This document shows, piece after piece, positions 1 to 7,559 of a stretch of DNA of 64,000 bases. The notes beneath the pieces are model-generated. The model worked only from the letters and a program-made list of their open reading frames with translations. It had not been told where the DNA came from and did not search any database. The position numbers and the translations under genes were made by a program. The DNA is from Chloroflexota bacterium. Lineage in GTDB: Bacteria > Chloroflexota > Anaerolineae > Anaerolineales > Anaerolineaceae. The stretch covers positions 62,001 to 126,000 of the forward strand of contig JAKQJC010000064.1 in assembly GCA_029561345.1 (NCBI GenBank). Direction: 5' to 3'. Each line of letters starts with the position of its first letter. Position 1 is the first letter of the stretch.

Positions 1-1
1 A

Positions 2-199
2 GCCCGCAAAAAAGGCGCCGAAGCCCCCATCACCGATTACGGTGCCACCCACGCCCAGGAAGACCTGGCTGAAGCGATGATGTTCTTCTTTGAAGATCCC
101 AAGAAGCTAAAAAGCCAGTGCCCCAAGCGCTTCAAATTCATCGAAGAAAAAGTTGCCCCGCACCTGGAAACCACCCCCGACGCCTCGGTGATTGTCTGA
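2..199 (+). CDS. C-terminal fragment, possible zinc-metallopeptidase-like protein
   Basis: The reading frame is open from the window edge and ends at TGA 197-199, giving 65 residues of a protein whose start lies outside. The visible part contains YGATHAQEDLAEAMM followed by a Pro-Lys-rich stretch ending in a Thr/Pro tail. A Tyr-Gly-x-Thr...Glu-Asp-x-Ala-Glu pattern is familiar from the distal zinc-ligand region of lethal-factor-like gluzincin peptidases, where the Glu after the Asp contributes a metal ligand. The HExxH part would be upstream, so the assignment is inference only. The gene is 20 nt ahead of the next ORF on the same strand and probably cotranscribed with it. Confidence 0.5.
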   Translation, partial: ARKKGAEAPITDYGATHAQEDLAEAMMFFFEDPKKLKSQCPKRFKFIEEKVAPHLETTPDASVIV

Positions 200-219
200 T
201 ATGAATGGAGATGTGACGC

Positions 220-672
220 ATGAAACAAACCCCCGAAAGTGCCTTATCCACCTGGAAATCTTATTTGGGCCTGAGCGAGGCGGAGATTCGCCAGCGTTTT
301 CCGATGGATGAATGCCATGTTCAGCGCGACGGCTTCTACGGCAACCTGAAAAATCTCACCGTGATCTACAACCCGGAAACCTGCCCCGGTATTTTCTACC
401 TCAAAAATGACACCTGCCTGCTGTTTTACAGGCAGGCTGACGAAGATCCCGACGGCATGGCCCTGGCCGATATTACACCTCTGCTGGGTGAACCGGCCGC
501 CGACCTGACCTCGCGCGCGGGCAAGCAAAGCACCCTCTATGTTTACCCTGCGCAGGGCGTGGCCCTGTCCACCCGCGACGGCGCGGTGGAATTTCTTGAA
601 ATCTTTGCCCCCCTCACCCTCAAAGACTATCTCACCCGTTTTTACCGCAAGCCGGGGCCTTTCATCCGCTGA
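220..672 (+). CDS. Hypothetical protein, 150 aa
   Basis: I do not recognise a family. The ATG at 220 follows a GGAG about 9 nt upstream, and the gene starts 20 nt after the previous stop, so both probably form one transcript. The product is soluble, without signal peptide or membrane segment. It has an N-terminal helix-rich stretch (residues 1-27) followed by alternating short beta-like segments (residues 40-70, 95-125) and a basic C-terminus. The overall look is of a small alpha/beta or lipoprotein-like accessory protein without catalytic motifs. Its codon use matches the neighbours, so it is likely a real gene. Confidence 0.7.
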   Translation: MKQTPESALSTWKSYLGLSEAEIRQRFPMDECHVQRDGFYGNLKNLTVIYNPETCPGIFYLKNDTCLLFYRQADEDPDGMALADITPLLGEPAADLTSRAGKQSTLYVYPAQGVALSTRDGAVEFLEIFAPLTLKDYLTRFYRKPGPFIR

Positions 673-759
673 AATGGCCCGGCGTCCGCAGCCAAATCAA
701 AAACACCCCGTGCGGTTAATTTCCTGATCAAAAACCGAGAAAATCCAGGAAGGATTCAA

Positions 760-784
760 ATGTGACCTTGTCAAGGCAGTTACT
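760..784 (+). repeat. Solo copy of the 25-bp repeat found at the ends of the 38467-38673 element
   Basis: Positions 760-784 match 38643-38667 with 19 of 25 identical bases, and also match the reverse complement of 38473-38497. Here it lies alone between two convergent genes (220-672 and pfk), with no inverted partner visible within 600 bp. It could be a decayed end of a small mobile element. Confidence 0.45.
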
Positions 785-794
785 AAAAATGGAC

Positions 795-1880
795 TCAATC
801 ATCGCCCAGTGAAATGCCCAGGCCGCGGGCCGTGCGCACGGCGTCGCCGTTGGGGTCCACGCGCTTGGGCACATCCAGGGCTTCGTCCAGGCTCACATCC
901 ACAATCTGGCCGTTTTGCAGTGCCACCATGCGCCCAAAGCGCCCTTCAGCCGCCAGCCGGATGGCAGCGCCGCCAAAGCGGGTGGCCAGCCAGCGGTCAA
1001 AGGCGGTGGGGCTGCCGCCGCGCTGCAAATGACCCAGCACCGTCAGGCGCGACTCTACCCCGGCGTGATCTGCCACATAGTTGCTGACCATCTGGCCCAC
1101 CCCGCCCAGGCGCGCCACCGAAACCTCGTTGGCCGGAATGGCGTAAATTTGTTCGCCGCCCTGCGGCCGCGCCCCTTCAGAGACGGCCACAATGCTGAAC
1201 TTGGTGCCTGAATCGATGCGCGCCTGCACCTTGCGGCAGATGGCATCGGGGTTGAAGGGGATTTCAGGAATGAGAATCACATCGGCGCCGCCGGCCATGC
1301 CGGCGTGCAGGGCAATGAACCCGGCGTCGCGGCCCATCAGTTCCAGCACCATCACGCGGTGGTGCGATTCCGCCGTGGAATGCAGCCGGTCCAGCGCCTC
1401 GGTAGCCACATTCAGCGCCGTGTCGAAGCCAAAGGTGATTTCGGTGGCATTGATGTCGTTGTCAATGGTTTTGGGCACACCCACCACCGGCACGCCCTTC
1501 ATGGACATTTCGCGGGCAATGCGCAGGGTGCCGTCGCCGCCCACCACAATCAGGGCGTCGAGCTTGAGGGCATGGATGTTATCGGCAATCAGGCCGGAAA
1601 TATCCTCCACCACCCACTGGCCGCCGCGCTTCACCTTGCGCGCAAAAGGGTTGCCGCGGTTGGCCGTGCCGAGAATGGTGCCGCCGCGCGGCAAAATGCC
1701 GCGCACCGCCGCCGCATCAAGCTTAAAGATGCCGTCGGGCTCCACAAACCCGTCAAACCCGTCGCGGATGCCCACCACCTCTCCCCGGTATTCATTGAGG
1801 GCAATTTTGACCACCGCGCGGATGACGGCGTTGAGGCCGGGGGCGTCGCCGCCGCCGGTGAGAATGCCAAAGCGTTTCAT
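795..1880 (-). CDS. pfkA: 6-phosphofructokinase
   Basis: Phosphorylates fructose 6-phosphate to fructose 1,6-bisphosphate, the committed step of glycolysis. The product has 361 aa starting at ATG 1880, preceded by AAAGGA; the longer frame to 1928 has no such site. Motifs in order: GGGDAPGLN (residues 9-17, phosphate-binding loop), GGDGT (114-118), PKTIDND (136-142, catalytic Asp140), MGRDAG (182-187) and GHLQRGGSPT. Gly117 corresponds to E. coli Gly104, the ATP-type residue, whereas Lys137 corresponds to Gly124 and is the residue of PPi-dependent enzymes. The combination occurs in the mixed group III family, so the phosphoryl donor cannot be read off safely. It lies downstream of gatCA, separated by a hairpin. 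Confidence 0.95.
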   Translation of the reverse strand: MKRFGILTGGGDAPGLNAVIRAVVKIALNEYRGEVVGIRDGFDGFVEPDGIFKLDAAAVRGILPRGGTILGTANRGNPFARKVKRGGQWVVEDISGLIADNIHALKLDALIVVGGDGTLRIAREMSMKGVPVVGVPKTIDNDINATEITFGFDTALNVATEALDRLHSTAESHHRVMVLELMGRDAGFIALHAGMAGGADVILIPEIPFNPDAICRKVQARIDSGTKFSIVAVSEGARPQGGEQIYAIPANEVSVARLGGVGQMVSNYVADHAGVESRLTVLGHLQRGGSPTAFDRWLATRFGGAAIRLAAEGRFGRMVALQNGQIVDVSLDEALDVPKRVDPNGDAVRTARGLGISLGDD

Positions 1881-1947
1881 GGGGGGTCCTTTCTGTGCAA
1901 TGGATGGCGCGCCGCCGCCAGCCGTCACCTAACCGCTCGCTTAAGAG

Positions 1948-1977
1948 TCAGGCGGACGATGGTGATCGTCCGCCTGA
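1948..1977 (-). other. Perfect 12-bp hairpin between gatA and pfkA
   Basis: TCAGGCGGACGA and its exact complement flank a 6-nt loop. It directly follows gatA, but no U-run follows on the minus strand, so it may be a transcript-end stabiliser or a weak terminator rather than a classical intrinsic terminator. Confidence 0.5.
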
Positions 1978-1996
1978 AAGGAGCACATCAATTCGC

Positions 1997-3583
1997 TCAG
2001 TTGAGCACAGCCGGGCGCACGCTGCGCCAGGCATCGTTTTCGGTGGCCATCTCGTAGGCGCGCCCAATGTTGAGCAGGGTGGCTTCCGAGAAATCGGGGC
2101 CCAGCAATTGCAGGCTGAGCGGCAGCTTGTCGGCGGTAAGGCCGCCGGGCAGCGAAAGCCCGGGAATGCCGGCGTGGTTGGCTGGAACGGTGAGCTGGTC
2201 GGCATATTGCATCAGCACAGAGTTGCCGTACACGGCGCCCATCTCAAAGGCAGGGGTGGGCGTGGTGGGCGTCAGCAGGGCATTCAACCGGTAAGGCCCG
2301 TTGGGGTCAAAGGCGGCGTCAAAATCGCGGCGGATCAGGCTGCGCACGCGCAGAGCGCGCACATAATACTGTTCCGAATACTGGGCGGCGCTGACATACA
2401 TGCCCATTAAAATGCGCAGCTTGGGCTGCGGGCCAAAGCCTTCGGCGCGGGTCTGGCGGTACAGATCGCGCAGGGCATGCACCGGCTGGCGGGTGCTGTA
2501 ACCATATTTCACCCCGTCGTAGCGGTGCAGGTTCGAAGCAGCCTCCACACGGCTGATGACGAAATAGGCCGGAATGCCGTAGCGGGTGTTGGGCATGGGC
2601 ACATCTTCAATAATTTCCGCGCCCATATCGGCCAGCAGTTGGGCCGCGCGGCGCACCATTTCGTTCATCTCAGCCGGAATGGGCTGGACGGAAAATTCGC
2701 CGGTTTCCGGATCGGGGAAGGTGATCTGCATATAATCTGGCGAAATGCCAATGCGCAGCCCCTTCACACCTCTTTCCAGGGCGGCCACATAGTCATCCAC
2801 CGGGGCGGTGGCAGCCGTGCTGTCTTTGGCATCAGAACCGGCCATGGCCTGCAGCATCATCGCCGCGTCGGTCACGTTGCGCGCCACCGGGCCGGGGCAG
2901 TCGAGCGAGGAAGCGAAGGCGATCAGGCCGTAGCGCGAGACGCGCCCGTAGGTGGGTTTCATGCCCACCACGCCGCAGAAGCCCGCCGGCTGGCGGATGG
3001 ATCCGGCCGTATCGGTGCCGATGGAAAGAGCCACTTCGCCGGCGGCCACGCTGGCGGTGGAGCCGCCCGATGAGCCGCCCGGCACGCGGGAAGTATCCCA
3101 GGGATTGCGCGGGCTGGGCTGGAAGGCAGATGACTCGTTGGAAGAGCCGTAAGTGAACTCATCCAGGTTCACCTTGCCAACCATCACAGCGCCGGCGTTT
3201 TCCAGGCGCTGCACAGAGGTGGCCGTATAGGGCGCGCGGAAATTGGCCAGAATGCGCGAAGCCGCCGTGGAGGGGGTATCTTTGACGCAAAAGATGTCCT
3301 TCACCGAAAAGGGCACACCCGCCAGGGGGCCGGGATCTTCACCGGCAGCCAGACGGCGGTCTACCTCGGCGGCCTGGGCGCGCGCGCGTTCTTCGCTGAG
3401 GGTGATGAAGGCGTGCACCTTGCGGCGGTCTTCAGCAGTGATTTCGCCTGCATCCAGGGTTCCGGCGCGGCCGTCCACCTCAGCAATGCGTTTGAGGCTC
3501 GATTCCAGGGCGTCCACCGCAGAAACTTCGCGCTGGCGGATCAGAAGGACCAGTTGATGGGCAGGAAGATCGCAAAGTTCCAT
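1997..3583 (-). CDS. gatA: Aspartyl/glutamyl-tRNA(Asn/Gln) amidotransferase subunit A
   Basis: The amidase subunit releases ammonia from glutamine for transamidation of mischarged Glu-tRNA(Gln) or Asp-tRNA(Asn). The amidase-signature triad is visible: Lys95 in GVPFSVKD, cis-Ser171 in PGGSSGGS and nucleophile Ser195 in DTAGSIRQPA, with the family's usual 24-residue Ser-Ser spacing. At 528 aa it is about 40 residues longer than typical GatA; an extra stretch near residues 38-58 accounts for part of this. The ATG at 3583 is 3 nt after the gatC stop, with no strong ribosome site of its own, indicating translational coupling. gatB is not in the window. Confidence 0.95.
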   Translation of the reverse strand: MELCDLPAHQLVLLIRQREVSAVDALESSLKRIAEVDGRAGTLDAGEITAEDRRKVHAFITLSEERARAQAAEVDRRLAAGEDPGPLAGVPFSVKDIFCVKDTPSTAASRILANFRAPYTATSVQRLENAGAVMVGKVNLDEFTYGSSNESSAFQPSPRNPWDTSRVPGGSSGGSTASVAAGEVALSIGTDTAGSIRQPAGFCGVVGMKPTYGRVSRYGLIAFASSLDCPGPVARNVTDAAMMLQAMAGSDAKDSTAATAPVDDYVAALERGVKGLRIGISPDYMQITFPDPETGEFSVQPIPAEMNEMVRRAAQLLADMGAEIIEDVPMPNTRYGIPAYFVISRVEAASNLHRYDGVKYGYSTRQPVHALRDLYRQTRAEGFGPQPKLRILMGMYVSAAQYSEQYYVRALRVRSLIRRDFDAAFDPNGPYRLNALLTPTTPTPAFEMGAVYGNSVLMQYADQLTVPANHAGIPGLSLPGGLTADKLPLSLQLLGPDFSEATLLNIGRAYEMATENDAWRSVRPAVLN

Positions 3584-3586
3584 GGG

Positions 3587-3907
3587 TTAATCCAGTTCTG
3601 TGTGAGGAATTTCAGGGACGATGATATAGCCGTCGTCAAAATGGGGCGCCTGGGCCAGAATTTCAGCCGGGTTCGGGCAGGCCTGCCAGTCATCGCTGCG
3701 CAGGGCCGGGCTGATGGACGGCGGGAAAGGCACACCGTGGGTGGCGGGAGGCACGGAATCATCCAGCGGAATGGCAGCCAGTTCGTGAATGGCCTTGAGC
3801 TGGTTATTGAGCTGTTTGCGGATGTATTCGGCTTCTTCTGGCTTCAATTCAAGGGCAGCCAGTTCCACCAGGTGGTTGAAGACTTCAAGCGTGATTGAAT
3901 CAGACAT
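3587..3907 (-). CDS. gatC: Aspartyl/glutamyl-tRNA(Asn/Gln) amidotransferase subunit C
   Basis: Small scaffold subunit that wraps around GatA and GatB and stabilises the complex. The 106-aa product shows the family pattern: an N-terminal helix (NHLVELAALELKPEEAE), a second helix (LNNQLKAIHELAAIPLDD), then the extended PP...R.D region where the family has a conserved Arg-x-Asp. Length is near the usual 95-105 aa. The start ATG 3907 has AAGGGA 7 nt upstream. It begins 10 nt after the stop of the Thr/Pro-rich membrane protein gene and ends 3 nt before gatA, so all three share the promoter at 4429-4456. Confidence 0.93.
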   Translation of the reverse strand: MSDSITLEVFNHLVELAALELKPEEAEYIRKQLNNQLKAIHELAAIPLDDSVPPATHGVPFPPSISPALRSDDWQACPNPAEILAQAPHFDDGYIIVPEIPHTELD

Positions 3908-3917
3908 GGTTCATCCC

Positions 3918-4388
3918 TTAAAATGGTGTGGGTGTGAGGGTTGGCGGTTGGGTCAGGGTGGGCGGAATGGTGTAAGTGGGCAGCGGAGTGAAAGTCGGCA
4001 CCTTGGTGTGGGTTGGCGTGAAGGTGGGGGTGGGGGTCAGGGTTTGGGTGCGCGTCTGAGTCCGCGTGGGGGTGCGGGTGGGGGTCACAGTAAAGGTGCC
4101 CAGCTTGAATTTTGTGGTGGTGAGAATGGGGGTGGCGCTGGGACGCAGGGTGGGCTCCACCGGATTACCCGAAGCATCCGTCACCACCGGGGTCCAGGTG
4201 GGGGGCAACCCCTGGCGCGTGGCCGTGGGGGGAATCACCGTCACCGGTTGGGGGGTGACCAGGGGATCAGGCGGCAGCGGATTGAAGCCAATGTTGGGGT
4301 TCATGTAAATGATCATAACCAGCAACACCACCGCGGCAACGCCGAGGAGGGCGAGGATGGTAAGGATATTCCAGATCAAATCTTTCAT
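3918..4388 (-). CDS. Single-pass membrane protein with Thr/Pro-rich extracellular tail
   Basis: The 156-aa product has one membrane helix at about residues 6-27 (ILTILALLGVAAVVLLVMII), no lipobox, and no other helix. Everything after residue 45 is low-complexity Pro/Thr with PTxTPT-type repeats, the kind of flexible wall-spanning tail also seen in the lipoproteins of this window. No catalytic domain is present and the function is unknown. It is first in the transcript with gatC and gatA, which is an odd pairing for a housekeeping pair and may simply mark shared expression. Confidence 0.75.
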   Translation of the reverse strand: MKDLIWNILTILALLGVAAVVLLVMIIYMNPNIGFNPLPPDPLVTPQPVTVIPPTATRQGLPPTWTPVVTDASGNPVEPTLRPSATPILTTTKFKLGTFTVTPTRTPTRTQTRTQTLTPTPTFTPTHTKVPTFTPLPTYTIPPTLTQPPTLTPTPF

Positions 4389-4428
4389 AGGGTGCCCGCC
4401 TTTAAGGAAGTAGTTCTATCTCTCTGTC

Positions 4429-4456
4429 AGTATATACTACTTTTGCGCTCTGTCAA
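4429..4456 (-). promoter_or_regulatory. Sigma70-type promoter for the 4388-1997 gene set
   Basis: On the minus strand TTGACA (4451-4456) and TATACT (4429-4434) are separated by 16 bp, about 40 nt ahead of the Thr/Pro-rich membrane protein gene. The -35 is perfect and the -10 differs from consensus at one base. Confidence 0.75.
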
Positions 4457-4479
4457 GGCAAGAGGCAAAGGCAAGAAAC

Positions 4480-4659
4480 GTGCCGCTGCTGACGTCATTA
4501 CCAGAGCCAATACAAAAGGATGCAAATAAAGCGTTCCCACCTGCCGGCTGGATTGGCCTTGGAATTGCCCTGGGCGCGGGCCTCGGCGTCATCATGATGG
4601 CCTTGATGAGCCGGAAACAGCCGTCATCCTTTATTCAAATGGGTTCACCCATCACGTAA
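4480..4659 (+). CDS. Small membrane protein with glycine-rich helix, 59 aa
   Basis: A frame opened by GTG 4480 runs to TAA 4657-4659 and ends exactly where an intrinsic terminator begins. The product is a short polar head (with several Pro and Lys), the segment GWIGLGIALGAGLGVIMMAL as a single membrane helix with a Gly-x-x-x-Gly-like small-residue face, and a polar tail after SRKQ. The helix sequence is unlike random translation and the codons are of the local type. No clear Shine-Dalgarno precedes the GTG (only AGGCAAAGG), so the start is uncertain. It is divergent from the gatCA transcript. The function is unknown; a glycine-zipper-like oligomerising peptide is one possibility. Confidence 0.5.
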   Translation: MPLLTSLPEPIQKDANKAFPPAGWIGLGIALGAGLGVIMMALMSRKQPSSFIQMGSPIT

Positions 4660-4697
4660 AAAGGCCGTTCCCGCAAGGAACGGCCTTTTGTTTTTTT
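4659..4697. terminator. Intrinsic terminator, bidirectional
   Basis: A 13-bp perfect stem (AAAAGGCCGTTCC and complement) with a 5-nt loop is followed by seven T on the plus strand and by T-rich sequence on the minus strand. It ends the small plus-strand gene and the minus-strand amino-sugar operon that converge here. Confidence 0.85.
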
Positions 4698-4703
4698 CTG
4701 CAA

Positions 4704-5531
4704 CTAAAGCTCGCCAAACGAGGTGAGCCGCGCGCCGCGCACAGCCAGCGCCTTGCGCGCTTCTGGCGCAGTCAGCACCGCCAGTTCCCGTTCGCGCTGC
4801 CGGTTATACACTGAACCTGCCAGCAGGGCCTTATCCACCAGCCCAGGGTGGCACATCAACTCCGCCGTGCCTTCGTTCAGCATGGCAATCATATCCAGCA
4901 GGTTTTCAAGGGTCGCATCGGCGTCATAAAACGATGAAAGGAAGCAGTCGGGATGGCGCGGTTTGAACTCAAGCAGGGTGACCGGAAAAGCTCGCAAAGT
5001 TTCATCAATCATCGCCTGCGGCAAGCCGTCCATCAGGGCCGCCGTGTTGCTGTCGCCAGGGAAACGGATGGCGCAGCCATATTCACGCGCCAGCGCGCAC
5101 ATGCGCCGGAACAGCGCCGGGGTGAAAAAGGAGCTGTGATGGTGTGAATCGAGGTGGTCGGGCTTTTTGCCGGTCGCCGCCACAAAGCGCTCGATCTGCG
5201 CCCGCCATTCCGCCTCGGCTTCATCCGGGTTCAACCCCGGCAGCAGCTCAAAAAAGCCCGCCAGGCCTGCAAAACGCCCCTCTGCCGTCACCAGGCTGGG
5301 AATTTGCGCCAGCGGCAGCAGCGGCGCGCCGCTGGTCAACACCAGGTGCACACCCAGGCCCAGCTTCGGCGTTTCGCGCAGCGCCAGCTTCAGGGCTTCT
5401 TCCACGCCGGGCATGTTCATCATCGCCGTGGTTGAAGTGACCACCCCCTGCAAATGCGCCCGGCGAATGCCTTCCGAAACCGCCGGCGTGCGTCCATAAT
5501 CATCAGCATTGACAATCAAACGAATGGCCAA
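4704..5531 (-). CDS. ChbG/HpnK (YdjC) family carbohydrate deacetylase
   Basis: Members remove N-acetyl groups from chitooligosaccharides such as diacetylchitobiose. The 275-aa product opens with the metal-binding NADDYGR motif and carries DSHHHSSFF around residue 125, the family's His ligands, plus a C-terminal CHPGLVD segment. Length is typical (about 250-290 aa). The start is a TTG at 5531 preceded by GGAGG; no in-frame ATG fits better. It is the last gene of the seven-gene transport and hydrolysis operon, 16 nt after the GH18 stop. The context supports deacetylation of imported or membrane-released chitin fragments, though exact substrate is inferred. Confidence 0.88.
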   Translation of the reverse strand: MAIRLIVNADDYGRTPAVSEGIRRAHLQGVVTSTTAMMNMPGVEEALKLALRETPKLGLGVHLVLTSGAPLLPLAQIPSLVTAEGRFAGLAGFFELLPGLNPDEAEAEWRAQIERFVAATGKKPDHLDSHHHSSFFTPALFRRMCALAREYGCAIRFPGDSNTAALMDGLPQAMIDETLRAFPVTLLEFKPRHPDCFLSSFYDADATLENLLDMIAMLNEGTAELMCHPGLVDKALLAGSVYNRQRERELAVLTAPEARKALAVRGARLTSFGEL

Positions 5532-5546
5532 AATTCCTCCAGAAGA

Positions 5547-6572
5547 TCAGGGCAGGCTGCTGTGAGCCGTTTCATCGATGGCTTTAAGTAACGAGAGGTC
5601 ATCGGTGGTATCGTACACCAGCGCCCAAATCATCACCCCCGAGGCGCGTTCGCGCGCCAGGAGCACTTTTTGCCGCATGGTGACCAATCCATTATATCCC
5701 TCTTTAATGCCCTGATACACAAATTCATCCACCTGTGCTGCCGCCGGATCAGCCCCCACCAGTTTCTTATAGGGCACTTCGCCCGGGCGGCTGTAGAACG
5801 GCACGCCCAGCACTGTCTTTTCGGCAGAAAGGCCGCGCTTGCTCCAGTAATCCAGCGACTGGGCAGCGTAATCCATGCTGGCATGGTTTGGCGAGCCGCC
5901 GTCATAAACCATCAGGTTGATGAAATCCACCAGCTCAAACACCGCCGGATCAATGCCGTCGCCCGAAGGCCCCACCGCCGCCACAGCCGCTGTCAGCAGC
6001 AGGTCAGGGCGCAGGGCCGCGCGCAGTTCGGTCATCAGCGCAACAAAATGTTTTGATGAGGCTCCCGGCCGGGGATATTCCCAGTCGATGTCCACACCGT
6101 CCAGCTGGTATTGGTCAACAAAAGCCACCATCTCCTTCACAAAACGGGCGCGGGTGCCTTCTCCCGCTGCCATCACTTCAAACTGCTGGTCCAGCCCCCA
6201 GCCGCCCACCGAAATGAGCACCTTCACCCCGCGGGCGTGGCCCTGTTTCACCAGGGCTTCCAGCTTCCAGCCGTTGGCCAGGGTCGAAAGCGTGCCGTCG
6301 GTTTTTGGCAGCACAAAGGCATAGTTGATATGCGTCAGGCGGTCCAGCGCGGCTTCTTCCGGCGCCGGGTCCCAGTCGGTGACATAGGCGATCACTTTGA
6401 ATTCAGGGGCTTCAGGGGTAGGGGTCATGGGAACCTTAGTGGGAGCAGGTGTGTTGGCAGGTTGAGGCGCCGGGGTGGGCGTCTCGGTGGCAAGGGGAGC
6501 CGCGGCGGGCGCAGCGCACCCGGCCAGCAGCAAACCCGCCAGTAAAATTCCAAACAATGATTTTATCTTCAT
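5547..6572 (-). CDS. GH18 chitinase-family lipoprotein
   Basis: Hydrolyses beta-1,4-GlcNAc polymers or related glycans, acting outside the membrane. The 341-aa product has a signal peptide with lipobox LLAGC (lipid-anchored Cys19), a Thr/Pro linker to about residue 55, and one GH18 barrel. Strand-3 SVGGWG (121-126) and the active-site signature DGVDIDWE (158-165) are intact, with Glu165 as acid/base and Asp163 as its partner. No chitin-binding module is present. Its start overlaps the stop of the sugar kinase gene as ATGA (6569-6572). A muralytic or spore-type GH18 role is an alternative to chitin degradation. Confidence 0.9.
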   Translation of the reverse strand: MKIKSLFGILLAGLLLAGCAAPAAAPLATETPTPAPQPANTPAPTKVPMTPTPEAPEFKVIAYVTDWDPAPEEAALDRLTHINYAFVLPKTDGTLSTLANGWKLEALVKQGHARGVKVLISVGGWGLDQQFEVMAAGEGTRARFVKEMVAFVDQYQLDGVDIDWEYPRPGASSKHFVALMTELRAALRPDLLLTAAVAAVGPSGDGIDPAVFELVDFINLMVYDGGSPNHASMDYAAQSLDYWSKRGLSAEKTVLGVPFYSRPGEVPYKKLVGADPAAAQVDEFVYQGIKEGYNGLVTMRQKVLLARERASGVMIWALVYDTTDDLSLLKAIDETAHSSLP

Positions 6573-7558
6573 GCCGCCGCCTTGCGGTGGGCCGCAATGG
6601 CTTCGGCCACTGCCGCGCGCAGCTGTGCGCCCGGGTAAATGCCGGCCTGGTTGAAGCCCAGCATCACCGCACCCACCACCGGCGGCACCGTCAGGCGCGT
6701 CAGGCGCGCCCCCGGCGCCAGCGCATGCAGCACCCGCCGCATGGGGGTGGTCAGGTCGCTGCCGTTGGTGAACATGCTGCCCAGCAGCACCACATCAAAA
6801 GTTTCATCCTGAAAATTCAATTGGCGCACCACGGCGCAGGCCAGTTCGCCCAGTTCGCGCCCGGCCCAGTCCACCAGGTCCAGCGCCACCGCATCGCCGT
6901 TGTTGGCGGCCTGAAACACCAGCGGCGCCGCCGAGGCATCCAGTTCATATTGGCCCATCATCAGGCCTTCCAGCAGGTCTTCCAGGCTGCGCGCTCCGGC
7001 GCGTTTCACAAAAAGCTCACTCAGGCGGGTGGCCGGACCGCGGCGGGTCCATTCGTGCGCCACCGCCCGCATGGCTTCAAACATCAGCTCCGAAGCGCCG
7101 GCATTTTCCCCCATCATCAGGCCGCCGCCGGTCACCCGGCCAATGCGCTGGCGGGTGCGGTCCCAGCCCCAGCAGTTGCAGCCGGTGCCCGAAACCACAG
7201 CAATGCCCCAGCCTTCTTCCGAACCGGCCAGCAGGCCCAGGGCCGCGTCGTTCACCAGGCCCACCGGGCAGCTCAGGTTCAATTTCTGGATCTCGGCGCG
7301 CGTAGGGGCTTCCTGGTCGTCCCAGTCAAAACCGGCCACGCCAAACCCTGCCCCGGCAATCTGTCCGGCTTCAATACCGGCCATGCTCAGAGCCTGGGTC
7401 AGCGCCTGTTCCAGCGCTGCCGCAAGGCCGTCGTAACCCACCACTTCGTGGTTGCCAGGGCCGGCTTCACCGAAACCAGCCAGGCGGCCTTCTTCCGTCA
7501 CCAGGACGAGATGCGTCTTCGTCCCGCCTACGTCCGCTCCAAGAAAATAGCGCGTCAT
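6569..7558 (-). CDS. BadF/BadG-type ATPase, N-acetylglucosamine kinase-like
   Basis: Predicted to phosphorylate GlcNAc or a related amino sugar in the cytoplasm. The 329-aa product starts at ATG 7558, one nucleotide after the GH4 stop; the longer frame to 7657 only reads into that gene. The ASKHA fold is shown by GADVGGTKTH (phosphate 1, residues 7-16), GFGVAGFDWDD, VVSGTGCNCWGW (phosphate 2) and GSMFTNG near the C-terminus. Length fits the eukaryotic-type GlcNAc kinase/BadF family rather than ROK kinases, which would have a CxCGxxGC zinc motif that is absent here. The operon context supports an amino-sugar substrate. Confidence 0.85.
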   Translation of the reverse strand: MTRYFLGADVGGTKTHLVLVTEEGRLAGFGEAGPGNHEVVGYDGLAAALEQALTQALSMAGIEAGQIAGAGFGVAGFDWDDQEAPTRAEIQKLNLSCPVGLVNDAALGLLAGSEEGWGIAVVSGTGCNCWGWDRTRQRIGRVTGGGLMMGENAGASELMFEAMRAVAHEWTRRGPATRLSELFVKRAGARSLEDLLEGLMMGQYELDASAAPLVFQAANNGDAVALDLVDWAGRELGELACAVVRQLNFQDETFDVVLLGSMFTNGSDLTTPMRRVLHALAPGARLTRLTVPPVVGAVMLGFNQAGIYPGAQLRAAVAEAIAAHRKAAA

Positions 7559-7559
7559 T

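Noticed and set aside
1192-1932. Long plus-strand frame opposite pfkA, and many similar antisense frames elsewhere
   Set aside because: High-GC coding strands leave open antisense frames; these lack ribosome sites and family features while the minus-strand gene is clear.
3920-4250. Repeated GGTG/GGGTG tracts resembling a repeat array
   Set aside because: They encode the Thr/Pro-rich tail of the membrane protein on the minus strand; low-complexity coding, not a CRISPR or satellite.
4433-4438. Plus-strand TATACT as promoter for the small 59-aa gene
   Set aside because: It is the symmetric image of the minus-strand -10 box and no -35 lies at a proper distance on the plus strand.
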